In this document: positions 17,900 to 26,780 of the stretch, in pieces
How positions within the stretch are numbered: the stretch's first letter is position 1
How the letters are laid out: every line of letters starts with the position of its first letter
Assembly: GCA_947175175.1 (NCBI GenBank)
Contig: CAMWLV010000008.1
Coordinates: forward strand, 1-50,775
Length of the DNA: 50,775 bases
From: an uncultured Lachnospiraceae bacterium
GTDB lineage: Bacteria; Bacillota; Clostridia; Lachnospirales; Lachnospiraceae
Direction: 5' to 3'
Notes under the pieces: generated by a model
What the model was told of the DNA's origin: nothing
Databases searched by the model: none
The model's input: only the letters and a program-made list of their open reading frames with translations
Position numbers and translations under genes: made by a program

Positions 17900-17966
17900 A
17901 CAAAAAACTCTGTGCTATTTCACAATTGATATCTGATTTTCCCAGATATCAATTTGCACACAGAGT
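17900..17966 (-). terminator. Strong hairpin terminator after flhB
   Basis: On the minus strand ACTCTGTG (17959-17966) and ATTGATATCTG (17943-17953) pair with CAGATATCAAT (17925-17935) and CACAGAGT (17907-17914) around an internal loop. A T-run follows at 17902-17907. It lies about 80 bases beyond the flhB stop. Confidence 0.8.
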
Positions 17967-18046
17967 CCCATTTTTGTTAACATAATACAATTTTCATATT
18001 TCTTTTTTTCGCTATCTTATGTCAACTTATTTTTAATTGATTTTTA

Positions 18047-19159
18047 TTATATTTTTCCCTGCATTTTGTATACCATTGCGAGAACTTCTGCCACTGCCTG
18101 ATACAGCTCCGGCGGCACTTCCTGTCCGATATCCACATTTGCATACAGCATACGGGCAAGTGGTTTGTTCTCCACGATCTCTACATGATTCTCCCGCGCG
18201 ATCTCTTTAATCTTCTGTGCCACATAATCCGCACCCTTTGCAAGAACTACCGGCGCAGAACCGATTGAAGCATCATATCGAATTGCCACTGCGTAGTGCG
18301 TTGGATTCGTGATGACCACATCCGCCTTTGGCACATCCTGCATCATACGCCTCTGGGATGCCTCACGCATCTTAGCACGGATCTTTCCCTTAATCTGTGG
18401 ATCACCTTCTGCGTTCTTGTACTCGTCCTTAACCTCCTGCTTCGTCATCTTGATATCATTATTGAACTTGCGGCGCTGATAAAACAAGTCCGCAAATGCC
18501 ACGATCATAAATACAAGGGAAATCTTGAGTCCCATATTGATCACAACATTGCCAATCAGTTCAATTGCCTGATTCAGAGGCATGCCATAGAACTGAACCA
18601 GATATACCCAGTCATCTTTTATAGTCGAGTATACAATCGCCATGATCAAAACAACCTTGGCAATTGACTTCAAAAGCTCGATAATCTTCTCCTTGGAAAA
18701 CAATCTCTTTGCGCCTGATATCGGATTGAGTTTACTGAATTTGGGCTTCAGGGGCTTTGTAGAGATCTGAAACTTAAACTGCAGCATATTGATTCCGACA
18801 GCAATGACAATTCCAACAATGAAAAAAGGAAGCAGCTGCTTTAGCAGTTCCAGATACACACTGTTGATCAGAATCCTGTAATCCTCTTTTACAATACGTC
18901 CATTCCAATAAGTCGTATATTCTGGCATCTTCTGATATATCTTGCTGAAAAGCTTCATAAAGTTCTCACCCATATGACCGATCCAGAACTTTAAGATCAG
19001 AAAAAGTGCAATCAGCTCCACACCACTTGACAACTCTTTACTTTTCGGAACCTTACCATCTTTACGTGTATCTGACTTCTTCTTTGCAGTTGGCTCCTCG
19101 GTTTTCTCACCACCAGGCCCCTCCTGCGCAAAGAACTGTAGATTATATTCTAATATCAC
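18047..19159 (-). CDS. flhB: Flagellar export switch protein FlhB
   Basis: FlhB controls substrate specificity of flagellar export, switching from rod/hook to filament proteins after self-cleavage. The 370 residues have four transmembrane helices (about 48-220) and a cytosolic domain with the autocleavage site NPTH at 285-288 (cut between Asn and Pro). The opening LQFFAQEGPGGEKTEEPTAK is typical. The start overlaps the end of fliR by 4 bases. A terminator follows. Confidence 0.97.
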   Translation of the reverse strand: MILEYNLQFFAQEGPGGEKTEEPTAKKKSDTRKDGKVPKSKELSSGVELIALFLILKFWIGHMGENFMKLFSKIYQKMPEYTTYWNGRIVKEDYRILINSVYLELLKQLLPFFIVGIVIAVGINMLQFKFQISTKPLKPKFSKLNPISGAKRLFSKEKIIELLKSIAKVVLIMAIVYSTIKDDWVYLVQFYGMPLNQAIELIGNVVINMGLKISLVFMIVAFADLFYQRRKFNNDIKMTKQEVKDEYKNAEGDPQIKGKIRAKMREASQRRMMQDVPKADVVITNPTHYAVAIRYDASIGSAPVVLAKGADYVAQKIKEIARENHVEIVENKPLARMLYANVDIGQEVPPELYQAVAEVLAMVYKMQGKI

Positions 19160-19938
19160 ATCATGCCCTCCACCATTGAGACAATCATCTGTTGTATCTG
19201 CGTTGTGATAAAATTGCAGACATCGGGAAGCAGGGTTATCGTTACCATAATGACACTAAGCCCTGCCAGCAGTTTGAGCTGAATACCAACAGAAAACATG
19301 TTCATCTGCGGGGCAAGCTTTGCCAGCAGTCCAAGAACGATATTCATCAGTGTGATACTGGCAAACACTGGCAGGCATACCCGGAAACCAATAATGATAT
19401 AATCACCCAGAAATGTAATAAGTGACTCCAACAACCTGTCTGTATTGATATGAACACCACTTACTGGTATCAGTATAAAGGTCTCCATCAGCGCCTTGAG
19501 CAGATACCGGTGAAGCCCTGTTGTATACAAAATCAGCATCACACCATACTGTATTAAAGCTCCTGTGATCGATGCCTGTTCATTTGTGGTGGGATCAAAC
19601 ACATTTGCCATGGAAAGCCCCACTTCCATGTCTATGATCCTACCCGCAAATAAAACAATGGAAGTACACATCTGAGCCGCTAATCCAATCAGCAAACCCA
19701 CCGACACTTCCTTCAACACAACTGTGGCAAATCCAAGTATGGTATTGTAATCCGGATAAACATGCTCCGGTCCAAAGTTATACATAATATAGGCAACAAA
19801 TACACTCAATGCAATCTTGACATTATTTGGCACACCTTTGGTACTAAAAAAGGGAGCCACAAAGACAAAGCTTGCAATCCGCACAAACACAAACAGAAAA
19901 TATTCCAATTCGGACATGGAAAAAGATAAATTTACCAT
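19156..19938 (-). CDS. fliR: Flagellar export gate protein FliR
   Basis: FliR forms part of the FliPQR export pore in the basal body membrane. The 260 residues are almost entirely hydrophobic, with about six transmembrane helices. Family features include VFVRIASFVFVAPFFSTKGVP and VSVGLLIGLAAQM. It lies 21 bases after fliQ and overlaps flhB, keeping the fliP-fliQ-fliR-flhB order. Confidence 0.96.
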   Translation of the reverse strand: MVNLSFSMSELEYFLFVFVRIASFVFVAPFFSTKGVPNNVKIALSVFVAYIMYNFGPEHVYPDYNTILGFATVVLKEVSVGLLIGLAAQMCTSIVLFAGRIIDMEVGLSMANVFDPTTNEQASITGALIQYGVMLILYTTGLHRYLLKALMETFILIPVSGVHINTDRLLESLITFLGDYIIIGFRVCLPVFASITLMNIVLGLLAKLAPQMNMFSVGIQLKLLAGLSVIMVTITLLPDVCNFITTQIQQMIVSMVEGMM

Positions 19939-19959
19939 ATTGTGCAGCCCTCTCTCCCT

Positions 19960-20229
19960 CTATCTGATATACAGAGAAAAATTCTGCCATAAATCTGTCA
20001 TGTACGTTGTCATGTTATTTAACATCCAGTCTCCCAAAAGCATCAGACAGAGAAACATGCCTACAATCTTAGGTACAAAAGTAAGTGTCTGTTCCTGAAT
20101 AGAGGTGACTGTCTGAAAAATACTGACAGCAAGACCGATCACCAATGATACGATTAATGGCGGTGCTGCTGTCTTAAGTACTACAAATAATCCCTCTTTC
20201 ATAACATCTGTTACCATTTCTGTTGTCAT
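19960..20229 (-). CDS. fliQ: Flagellar export gate protein FliQ
   Basis: FliQ is the small subunit of the FliPQR export pore. The 89 residues form two long hydrophobic hairpin helices (about 14-38 and 53-76), with the conserved SIFQTVTSIQEQTLTFVPKI between them. Length matches the family. It sits between fliP and fliR. Confidence 0.96.
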   Translation of the reverse strand: MTTEMVTDVMKEGLFVVLKTAAPPLIVSLVIGLAVSIFQTVTSIQEQTLTFVPKIVGMFLCLMLLGDWMLNNMTTYMTDLWQNFSLYIR

Positions 20230-20271
20230 CCTATCACCATACTCCTTTCCCTAAAACAAAAGCACTCTTTA

Positions 20272-21180
20272 TCAGTAAAAAGTCTGTACCAGATACATAA
20301 TGACCAGATTCCACCCATCTGCCAATACAAATAACAAGATCTTAAACGGCATGGAAATCGTTGTCGGCGGCAGCATCATCATACCCATACTCATCAAAAC
20401 AGATGCAACTACCATATCAATCACAATAAACGGCACATAAATCATAAATCCAATAATAAACGCCGTGCGAAGTTCACTGACAATAAAAGACGGAATCAAA
20501 ACCGTTGTAGGCACCTGAGCCTCAGTCTCCCCATCCCATGCTGTGTTTGAAATCTGCATAAAGGCATCGATATCTTTCATCTGTGTCTGTTCAAACATAA
20601 AATGTCTCATGGGATCTGCCGCAACCTGAATCGCTTCCTCAAAACTGATCTCTCCCGCATCATAAGGAACAATCGCTTCTGTATAAATCTTTCCAAACAC
20701 TGGCTGCATGATAAAAAATGTAAGGAACAAAGAAATTGCAATCAATACCTGATTGGGAGGTGCTGACTGTGTATTTAATGCCTGTCTCGTGAAATGTAAT
20801 ACAATCAGTATTCTGGTGAACGATGTAATCGTTACCAGAAGAATCGGCAATACAGCAATTGCTGTCAGTATCAACAATATTCTCAGTGTCCCACTGAGCT
20901 CACCATTTCCACTGTCATACGTAATGATAAGATTATTGGCAATATTTAATTCCTGAAGTTCCTCACCAGTCTGGGCAGAACCAGGCTCATTAATATTTGT
21001 CCTGTTTTCATTTTCCTCCCGCTGGTTGTCCAAGATCTGCTCCGCAGCGGCTCCATCATCCTCAGTCGTCGCATTTGCCACAATAACATCCGCCAAAAGT
21101 ATTATCACCACCATGCAAAGCATATATGCAATTTTCCGAAGCTCCTGCCCGATCTTGTATTTACTGCTCTTATTCTTCAT
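20272..21180 (-). CDS. fliP: Flagellar export gate protein FliP
   Basis: FliP is the core of the flagellar type III export pore. The 302-residue product has a cleavable signal-like segment (about 15-37) and a polar, probably extracytoplasmic stretch (to about 95). The conserved body follows: LVTITSFTRILIVLHFTRQA, APPNQVLIAISLFLTFFIMQP and MSMGMMMLPPTTISMPFKIL. The N-terminal polar extension is longer than in E. coli FliP. fliO precedes and fliQ follows. Confidence 0.96.
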   Translation of the reverse strand: MKNKSSKYKIGQELRKIAYMLCMVVIILLADVIVANATTEDDGAAAEQILDNQREENENRTNINEPGSAQTGEELQELNIANNLIITYDSGNGELSGTLRILLILTAIAVLPILLVTITSFTRILIVLHFTRQALNTQSAPPNQVLIAISLFLTFFIMQPVFGKIYTEAIVPYDAGEISFEEAIQVAADPMRHFMFEQTQMKDIDAFMQISNTAWDGETEAQVPTTVLIPSFIVSELRTAFIIGFMIYVPFIVIDMVVASVLMSMGMMMLPPTTISMPFKILLFVLADGWNLVIMYLVQTFY

Positions 21181-21263
21181 ATCAAATTATCCTTATGCCT
21201 CACATAATTGTATGTTAACCTGCATAAACAGACAGTTGGTCACAACCTCTTTTCGTATTGGAT

Positions 21264-21629
21264 CTACTGCTGTTTTCTGAATTTGTCAAATATTTCCTTA
21301 AAATTAATGTTGACTGCCGATTCTGTCTCTTCCCTGCCCAGTGCTGTGATATCGTCTTCTGTCATTTCACCAAGCAAAGTGACCGTATCCTTACAAACCA
21401 CATAAGAAAAATATTTCTTACCTATTCTCACAACCTGTATATATTTGGTTGGTGCTATCTTGAAGGTCTCCAGCAGCTCCACATTAGAACCTGCAAGCCT
21501 CCCTTTCTGAAGACCTGCAGTGAGCTTTGTGGCAAAATATGTAAGAGCCAAGACAAATATGAATATCAGTGTCACGGTCAACAACTGTCCAATGGAGTCA
21601 AACCTTTTTGATGTCGATAATAAAAGCAT
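21264..21629 (-). CDS. fliO: FliO-like flagellar biosynthesis protein (FliZ of B. subtilis type)
   Basis: The 121-residue product has one N-terminal transmembrane helix (about 15-35) followed by a small cytoplasmic beta-rich domain with KYIQVVRIGKKYFSYVVCKD. That layout matches FliO, which helps FliP assemble into the export gate. Sequence conservation in FliO is low, so the call rests on architecture and on the position between cheY and fliP. It begins 5 bases after the cheY stop. Confidence 0.87.
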   Translation of the reverse strand: MLLLSTSKRFDSIGQLLTVTLIFIFVLALTYFATKLTAGLQKGRLAGSNVELLETFKIAPTKYIQVVRIGKKYFSYVVCKDTVTLLGEMTEDDITALGREETESAVNINFKEIFDKFRKQQ

Positions 21630-21634
21630 ACTTT

Positions 21635-21997
21635 CTAGCCTACAACCTTCTTAACTGCCTCCAGGACGCGCTCCGCCTGGAAAGGCTTTACGATAAAGTC
21701 CTTTGCTCCAGACTGAATCGCCTCAATAACCATCGCCTGCTGTCCCATAGCAGAACACATGATTACATTTGCTCCCGGATCAATTGCCTTAATTGCCTTA
21801 AGTGCCTGAATACCATCCATCTCAGGCATTGTGATATCAAGGAGCGTTAAGTCAGGTGATGCCTCCTTGTACTTATCAACTGCAATCTTTCCATTTTCAG
21901 CTTCAGCAGCAATCTCATATCCATTCTTTGTCAGGATATCTTTAATCATCATTCTCATGAATGCAGCATCGTCTACGATCAATACTCTCTTCCCCAT
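21635..21997 (-). CDS. cheY: Chemotaxis response regulator CheY
   Basis: CheY-P binds the flagellar switch and changes rotation. The 120-residue single receiver domain has the acidic pair Asp9/Asp10, phospho-acceptor Asp54 (LTLLDITMPEMDG), the switch Ser82 and Lys104 (FIVKPF). It lies between fliY and fliO, as in B. subtilis, and its likely phosphatases FliY and CheC are in the same cluster. Confidence 0.96.
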   Translation of the reverse strand: MGKRVLIVDDAAFMRMMIKDILTKNGYEIAAEAENGKIAVDKYKEASPDLTLLDITMPEMDGIQALKAIKAIDPGANVIMCSAMGQQAMVIEAIQSGAKDFIVKPFQAERVLEAVKKVVG

Positions 21998-22054
21998 AAT
22001 AAATCTTGTCCTTTCTATAAATCAAAAACATTATTTAAAATAATATGCTTTTTA

Positions 22055-23272
22055 TTATTTTATTATTTCCATAATTCTTACACCAAAGCTCTCCTCGATG
22101 ACAACAACCTCGCCTTTTGCGACAAACTTGCCATTCACAAGTACGTCAATCGGTTCACCGGCAATCTTATCAAGCTCTATAATAGTACCAGGGGCAAACT
22201 CCAGAATATCCGATATAGATTTGCTGGTTCTTCCCAACTCTACTGTTACCTCCAACGGAACATCCCTGATCAAGCCGATGCTCTCCGCACTTACCATCTC
22301 ACCCTGTCCTGGTGCAAAACTCTGGAACTGCGCAGGCTGTATACTTACATTTGGCATTCCGTATCCCATAGGCATTCCCATCTGTGGCATTCCATATCCG
22401 CCTTGTGGCATTCCCATCTGTGGCTGCATACCATATCCTCCCTGTGGCATTCCCATCTGCGGTTGCATTCCCATATCCATTGCAGGAACTGGAGCTGGAG
22501 CTGGCGTCGGCTCCGGACTTGGTGCCGCAGGGGCGGGAGCCGGACTTGGCGCAGGTGCTGGTGCCCCCATCTGCTGTGCCATAAATGTCTCATAAACAGA
22601 TTTCGCAAAGTCAAGCGGATACAACTGCATCAATGTGGAATCTACCAAATCATCTATCTGCATTCTAAATGAAATCTTAACAAATCTGTCCTCAAGGAAC
22701 GGTGAAAGATCTCCCGGATCCTTGGAGTGAAGATCTACAAGACTTGATTCTGGCGGACTGATATCGATCGTTTTGCCAAGCATAGAAGAAAGTGATGTTG
22801 ACGATGATCCCATCATCTGATTCATTGCCTCCGAGATTGCACTTAAATGCAGCTCACTGAGTTCTCCGTCAACGTTGGTACCATCACCACCCATCATCAA
22901 ATCGGTAATAACTTTTACATCATGTTCCTTTAATACCAAAATATTGGTGCCATTCAATCCCACTGTATATTTGATCTGAATAAATACACAAGGTCTTTCA
23001 TAGGCATCTAACACATCCTGCCATGTACACATCTCCACAATAGGTGTTGTGATATTTACCTTTTTATTAACAAGTGAAAAAAGTGTCGTCGCTGAGGTGC
23101 CCATACTGATATTGGCCACCTCTCCTATTGCATCTTTTTCTATATCGGTGAGATCATCTCCATCCGAGTTATCTGCCGTAGCTGTCGCCGTGTCTGCCGC
23201 TCCGGAATCTGCTGACAGATCTACACCGTTCAACAATGCATTGATTTCATCTTGAGATAACATGCCGTCCAT
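22055..23272 (-). CDS. fliY: Flagellar switch phosphatase FliY
   Basis: FliY combines a FliN-type switch component with a CheC-like CheY-P phosphatase. The 405 residues comprise an N-terminal CheY-binding peptide (MLSQDEINALLNG), a CheC-like domain with two motifs (Glu51/Asn54 in GEVANISMG; Glu148/Asn151 in SEAMNQMMG), and a low-complexity linker. The SpoA/FliN domain follows (about 335-405). The linker is Pro/Ala-rich (237-264) and then Met/Gln/Gly-rich (265-307), with repeated QMGMPQGGYGM units. It lies between fliM and cheY. Confidence 0.96.
   Translation of the reverse strand: MDGMLSQDEINALLNGVDLSADSGAADTATATADNSDGDDLTDIEKDAIGEVANISMGTSATTLFSLVNKKVNITTPIVEMCTWQDVLDAYERPCVFIQIKYTVGLNGTNILVLKEHDVKVITDLMMGGDGTNVDGELSELHLSAISEAMNQMMGSSSTSLSSMLGKTIDISPPESSLVDLHSKDPGDLSPFLEDRFVKISFRMQIDDLVDSTLMQLYPLDFAKSVYETFMAQQMGAPAPAPSPAPAPAAPSPEPTPAPAPVPAMDMGMQPQMGMPQGGYGMQPQMGMPQGGYGMPQMGMPMGYGMPNVSIQPAQFQSFAPGQGEMVSAESIGLIRDVPLEVTVELGRTSKSISDILEFAPGTIIELDKIAGEPIDVLVNGKFVAKGEVVVIEESFGVRIMEIIK
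22352..22480 (-). repeat. fliY: Tandem repeats encoding the FliY Met/Gln/Gly linker
   Basis: Imperfect in-frame repeats encode PQMGMPQGGYGM-like units (residues about 265-307). The DNA unit containing TGTGGCATTCCCATCTG (plus strand) recurs three times. Such tracts can change length by slippage without breaking the frame. Confidence 0.7.
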
Positions 23273-23276
23273 TGTC

Positions 23277-24257
23277 TTATTCCTCCTCCCTCACTACTGA
23301 TGTTACCCTTACTGCGTATGCCTCTTTGCTTGCGCCCGGCACAGCACTAAATTTCCTAATATCCCCCACATATACATCCAGTTCATCATCAACCTTAGAA
23401 TCAAGACGTATGATATCACCCACCTGTATATTTACAAAATCATTCACTGTTATGACACTCTTTCCAAGAACTGCCTTAACAGGAACATCCACTCTTCGTA
23501 TCATCGATTCGATGAACTGCTCATAATCTTCGTCATCCATCTTCTGCAGACTAGAGTACCAGAACTTCGTATTTAAGCGATCCATAACTGTTTCCAGCGT
23601 AAAAAATGGAAGACACACGTTCATCAAACCTTCCACATCACCAATCTTGACATTCATGGTCACGAGCGCCACCATATCACTCGGTGATATAATCTGAGCA
23701 AACTGCGGATTCGTCTCAATCCTTTCGAGATATGGATTCACCTCCGCAACATTTTTCCATGGTTCTCTGAGGAGCTGCATGCAGATAACCATGATCCGTT
23801 CTATGATGCTCATCTCTATTTCCGTAAAATCTCTTGCCTTGTCGAGTGCTTCTCCCCTGCCTCCAAGCATTCGGTCTATGATCGCATATCCCAGTCCACT
23901 CGTCAACTCCATGATTATAGATCCCGGCATCGGTGAGAAATTGACAACTGTGAGCAATACCGGATTGGACAGAGCATTGGAAAACTCTGCAAATGTTACG
24001 GTCTCGGAACTCGCAACATTTACCTGTACATTTTTTCTAAGATATACAGGGAGGTTTGTTGATAACAGTCTTCCATAATGATCAAAAATCATGTTTAAAG
24101 TTCTTAAATGCTCTTTTGAGAATTTTGCAGGCCGGCTAAAGTCATAATTCTTGGCTTGCCGCTCGTCCTTCTCCTGCATATCCTCCACATCGAGTTCACC
24201 AGAGCTCAAGGCTGCGAGCAAACTGTCTATTTCGCTTTGTGATAATACCTCTCCCAT
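23277..24257 (-). CDS. fliM: Flagellar motor switch protein FliM
   Basis: FliM is the middle ring protein of the switch and the primary CheY-P target. The 326-residue product has the N-terminal CheY-P-binding peptide (LSQSEIDSLLAAL), the conserved middle domain with SSETVTFAEFSNAL and IIDRMLGGRG, and a C-terminal SpoA/FliN-like domain (about 250-326). ATG 24257 was preferred to the upstream GTG because GGGGG sits 11 bases ahead of it and directly abuts the GTG. fliY starts 4 bases after its stop. Confidence 0.96.
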   Translation of the reverse strand: MGEVLSQSEIDSLLAALSSGELDVEDMQEKDERQAKNYDFSRPAKFSKEHLRTLNMIFDHYGRLLSTNLPVYLRKNVQVNVASSETVTFAEFSNALSNPVLLTVVNFSPMPGSIIMELTSGLGYAIIDRMLGGRGEALDKARDFTEIEMSIIERIMVICMQLLREPWKNVAEVNPYLERIETNPQFAQIISPSDMVALVTMNVKIGDVEGLMNVCLPFFTLETVMDRLNTKFWYSSLQKMDDEDYEQFIESMIRRVDVPVKAVLGKSVITVNDFVNIQVGDIIRLDSKVDDELDVYVGDIRKFSAVPGASKEAYAVRVTSVVREEE

Positions 24258-24351
24258 GTAGTTAATCACCCCCTACATATTTATAATCCTATCAATTACT
24301 TCCTAAATCCCCTTATTCCTCAGTCTTGCTGATTCCTATATTGTCACTCCA

Positions 24352-24864
24352 CTAATTATATAAGAAGTTATATGATACACTGTAAATAAATGTCGAATCA
24401 AAACGTTCCTGAAGCTTGGTAAGGATTTCCGCCTTAATCACTTCAGAGCTGCTTCTCGCCTCATCTACTGTATAATTACCCATAACTGCGAACACAATAT
24501 CCTTGATGATTCCATCCATATCAGACATTGTTTCAGAATAGTTCTTGTAATCCTTATTCTTGGTGTCCAAAGACAGGGATACACTGCCTACAGCATAGTG
24601 GTCTGCGCCATCCTCGCCCTTCTTTAAGGGGATGGTCAGATCACCTTCCACATTGTGCACCGCCGTATCAGCCATGGATACAGTCTTTGTATACTCTGAC
24701 TGTGGCAGCCCGTTGACCTCGATTCCTACAATCGTCGAAATATCAGCTACCAGCGCCGCTGTTTTCCTGGAAGCGCTTGACACACTCACCATCATGATCG
24801 CTGACAACACGATATTGACAACAAGCAAAGCCAGAATAATAATTGACAACAGATTTCGTTTCAT
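24352..24864 (-). CDS. fliL: Flagellar stator-associated protein FliL
   Basis: FliL rings surround stator units and support torque. The 170-residue product has one N-terminal transmembrane helix (about 6-25) and a periplasm-facing stomatin-like domain to the C-terminus; the opening NLLSIIILALLVVNIVLSAI is typical. Conservation is low; context, just after motB and before fliM, supports the call. The ATG at 24864 has an AAAGGGG site 8 bases upstream; an in-frame ATG six codons earlier overlaps the motB stop. Confidence 0.85.
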   Translation of the reverse strand: MKRNLLSIIILALLVVNIVLSAIMMVSVSSASRKTAALVADISTIVGIEVNGLPQSEYTKTVSMADTAVHNVEGDLTIPLKKGEDGADHYAVGSVSLSLDTKNKDYKNYSETMSDMDGIIKDIVFAVMGNYTVDEARSSSEVIKAEILTKLQERFDSTFIYSVSYNFLYN

Positions 24865-24881
24865 TTCATTTTCCCCTTTCA

Positions 24882-25778
24882 TTAATGCGAACTTAAAGCA
24901 TTATATATTTTTATCTCAACCCGTCTGTTTTTTGCCCTTCCCTCAGGTGTCGTATTGTCGGCGATCGGCATATACTCTCCCCTGCCAGAATGCTTCACAA
25001 CACCTGGATCAAGCGCCGCATTTTCCTTCAAGTAATCAAAAACCGCAAGTGCCCTATAGCTGCTGAGCACATTGTTGTTCTCATACCTGCCTCCATTCAA
25101 AGGCACTGAGTCCGTATGACCTTCAATCTCAATATCTGAATCTGCATATTTTGTGAGCAGTACACCAATCTTGTTCAACACTGGTACGGCATCCGACTTG
25201 ATATCTGCTCTTCCCGAATCGAACAGGAATGCGCCATTGAGTGTAAGAGTCACATAATCTGCATTGAAATCCACATCCACCTGATCTGTCATCATGCTCT
25301 CCGCAAGTGCTTCCTCTATCTTCTCTGCAAGCTCCTCAGAGAGCTTCATCTTCTCTTCCTCGAGTTCAGCAATCGCTGCCCGCAGCGATTCAATCTCTTC
25401 CTGTGTCATATCAAGCTGCTCCGCTGCCTCCTGCAGCTTCTCCTCCGCTGCTCCGCCTTGTTTTGTCGGATCTTCGTTCGTAGTGTCTGACTCTGCCGTC
25501 TTGCCGCTTGTATTTATGTACTCGTCAAGCATATTGAGCTGACTTACGCCATTGCTCACTAAGATACCATCACCAATTGCCTTGGAACCAGCTTTAAAAA
25601 TACTTATGGTTGACTGGAAAGACTTAGCAACTTCCTCAAACTTTGCCGCGTCAACCTCTGACATGGAAAACAAGAGCACGAAGAAACACATCAGCAGTGT
25701 CATCATATCCGAAAAGGTGCTCATCCAAGGCGCCGGGGTTCCGGGTGGGAGCTTGAACTCTTCTTTCTTTTTTGCCAT
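24882..25778 (-). CDS. motB: Flagellar stator protein MotB
   Basis: MotB anchors the stator to peptidoglycan and carries the ion-conducting aspartate. The 298 residues have a short cytosolic start, a single transmembrane helix (about 20-40) with the essential Asp24 (TFSDMMTLLM), a plug and coiled-coil region (about 115-150), and an OmpA-type domain (about 175-298: IEGHTDSVPL, RALAVFDYL, NRRVEIKI). It overlaps motA by one base. Whether protons or sodium drive it cannot be told from the sequence. Confidence 0.96.
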   Translation of the reverse strand: MAKKKEEFKLPPGTPAPWMSTFSDMMTLLMCFFVLLFSMSEVDAAKFEEVAKSFQSTISIFKAGSKAIGDGILVSNGVSQLNMLDEYINTSGKTAESDTTNEDPTKQGGAAEEKLQEAAEQLDMTQEEIESLRAAIAELEEEKMKLSEELAEKIEEALAESMMTDQVDVDFNADYVTLTLNGAFLFDSGRADIKSDAVPVLNKIGVLLTKYADSDIEIEGHTDSVPLNGGRYENNNVLSSYRALAVFDYLKENAALDPGVVKHSGRGEYMPIADNTTPEGRAKNRRVEIKIYNALSSH

Positions 25779-26578
25779 TAAGCTTCACCTCCAGCACGGT
25801 CGCCTTCTTCTTGTGAAGGTCTCTCCTTAGGCGACAGGAATGACTTTAGCTTCTCCTCAATCACTCGCGGGTTCTCACCTGCCTGTATAGAGAGCAGTCC
25901 CTCTATCATAATCTCTTTTGCCTGCATCTCTACAGTATTGTTTGCCTGCAGTTTATTTGACGTCGGTGTGCAGATCCAGTTTGCAAGCATTGAGCCATAG
26001 AATGTTGTGATCAGCGCAACACCCATCTTCGGGCCAATTGATGTCGGATCCGACATGTTATTTAACATACAAATCAGGCCAACCAGTGTACCGATCATAC
26101 CCCATGCAGGTCCCATGGCACCCAAGTTGTCCCAAAATCCTGATCTCAATTTGTGTCTGCCATCAATACTGTTCATCTCTGTCTCAAGAATTCCTCTTAC
26201 CAACTCCGGATCCGTACCATCGACGATCAGCATGATACCTTTCTTCATAAACTCATCCTCGAGATTTCCTGCCGCTTCCTCCAAAGAAAGAAGGCCTTCC
26301 TTTCTGGCAACATTAGAAAGCTCGATAATTTTCGCGATCATCTCCGGGACATTGACATTAACTTGTTTAAAGATTAACCCCATACTTTTAAGACCACCGA
26401 CAAAGTTTGACATACTAACTGACATCATCGTTGCAAAGAATGATCCTCCAAAAGTAATCAGTGCTGATGGCAGGTTGAGAAAGTAACCGAATCCACTGAC
26501 GCCGCCCGCCGAGTCAATCATACCATACAAAACCAAAACAAAGCACACAATCATTCCCACTAAAGACGCTATATCCAC
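25778..26578 (-). CDS. motA: Flagellar stator protein MotA
   Basis: MotA forms the pentameric ring of the stator and couples ion flow to rotation. The 266 residues have four transmembrane helices (about 4-22, 32-50, 150-170, 183-203), with the conserved Pro in LGAMGPAWGMIGTLVG and a charged cytosolic loop between helices 2 and 3. The start codon is GTG, preceded by AAAAGGGG. It is first in a motA-motB-fliL-fliM series and has its own sigma-A-type promoter (26663-26691). In B. subtilis motAB lie outside the fla/che operon. Confidence 0.96.
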   Translation of the reverse strand: MDIASLVGMIVCFVLVLYGMIDSAGGVSGFGYFLNLPSALITFGGSFFATMMSVSMSNFVGGLKSMGLIFKQVNVNVPEMIAKIIELSNVARKEGLLSLEEAAGNLEDEFMKKGIMLIVDGTDPELVRGILETEMNSIDGRHKLRSGFWDNLGAMGPAWGMIGTLVGLICMLNNMSDPTSIGPKMGVALITTFYGSMLANWICTPTSNKLQANNTVEMQAKEIMIEGLLSIQAGENPRVIEEKLKSFLSPKERPSQEEGDRAGGEA

Positions 26579-26662
26579 TTTTACACACCCCTTTTTTCGT
26601 TAAGTTTCAATATGTTAAAAAGGCACAGTATTATCTCTGTATTCCTTTTTCTCCATATGTAT

Positions 26663-26691
26663 ATAATACTGTAAGGTTACATAAATTGCAA
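26663..26691 (-). promoter_or_regulatory. Sigma-A promoter for motA-motB-fliL...
   Basis: On the minus strand TTGCAA (26686-26691) and TATTAT (26663-26668) are 17 bases apart. A-rich repeats (GAGAAAATTT units) upstream resemble an UP element. The start site would be about 80 bases before the motA GTG. Confidence 0.65.
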
Positions 26692-26780
26692 CAATTTTCT
26701 GAAAATTTTCTCAAATTTTCTCAATTTGCTACATGTTCTAAACCAATTAGATCGTTATCCTTTGGCTTCCCTCACAGATT

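Larger units (their letters stand above)
17699..18046 (-). other. flhB-flhA intergenic control region
   Basis: These 348 bases hold no gene. In minus-strand order they contain a strong terminator after flhB (17900-17966), an AT-rich stretch with a candidate promoter for flhA (17821-17849), and a long hairpin (17752-17804) in the resulting leader. The arrangement divides the fla/che cluster into two transcription units, or allows partial read-through. Confidence 0.65.
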
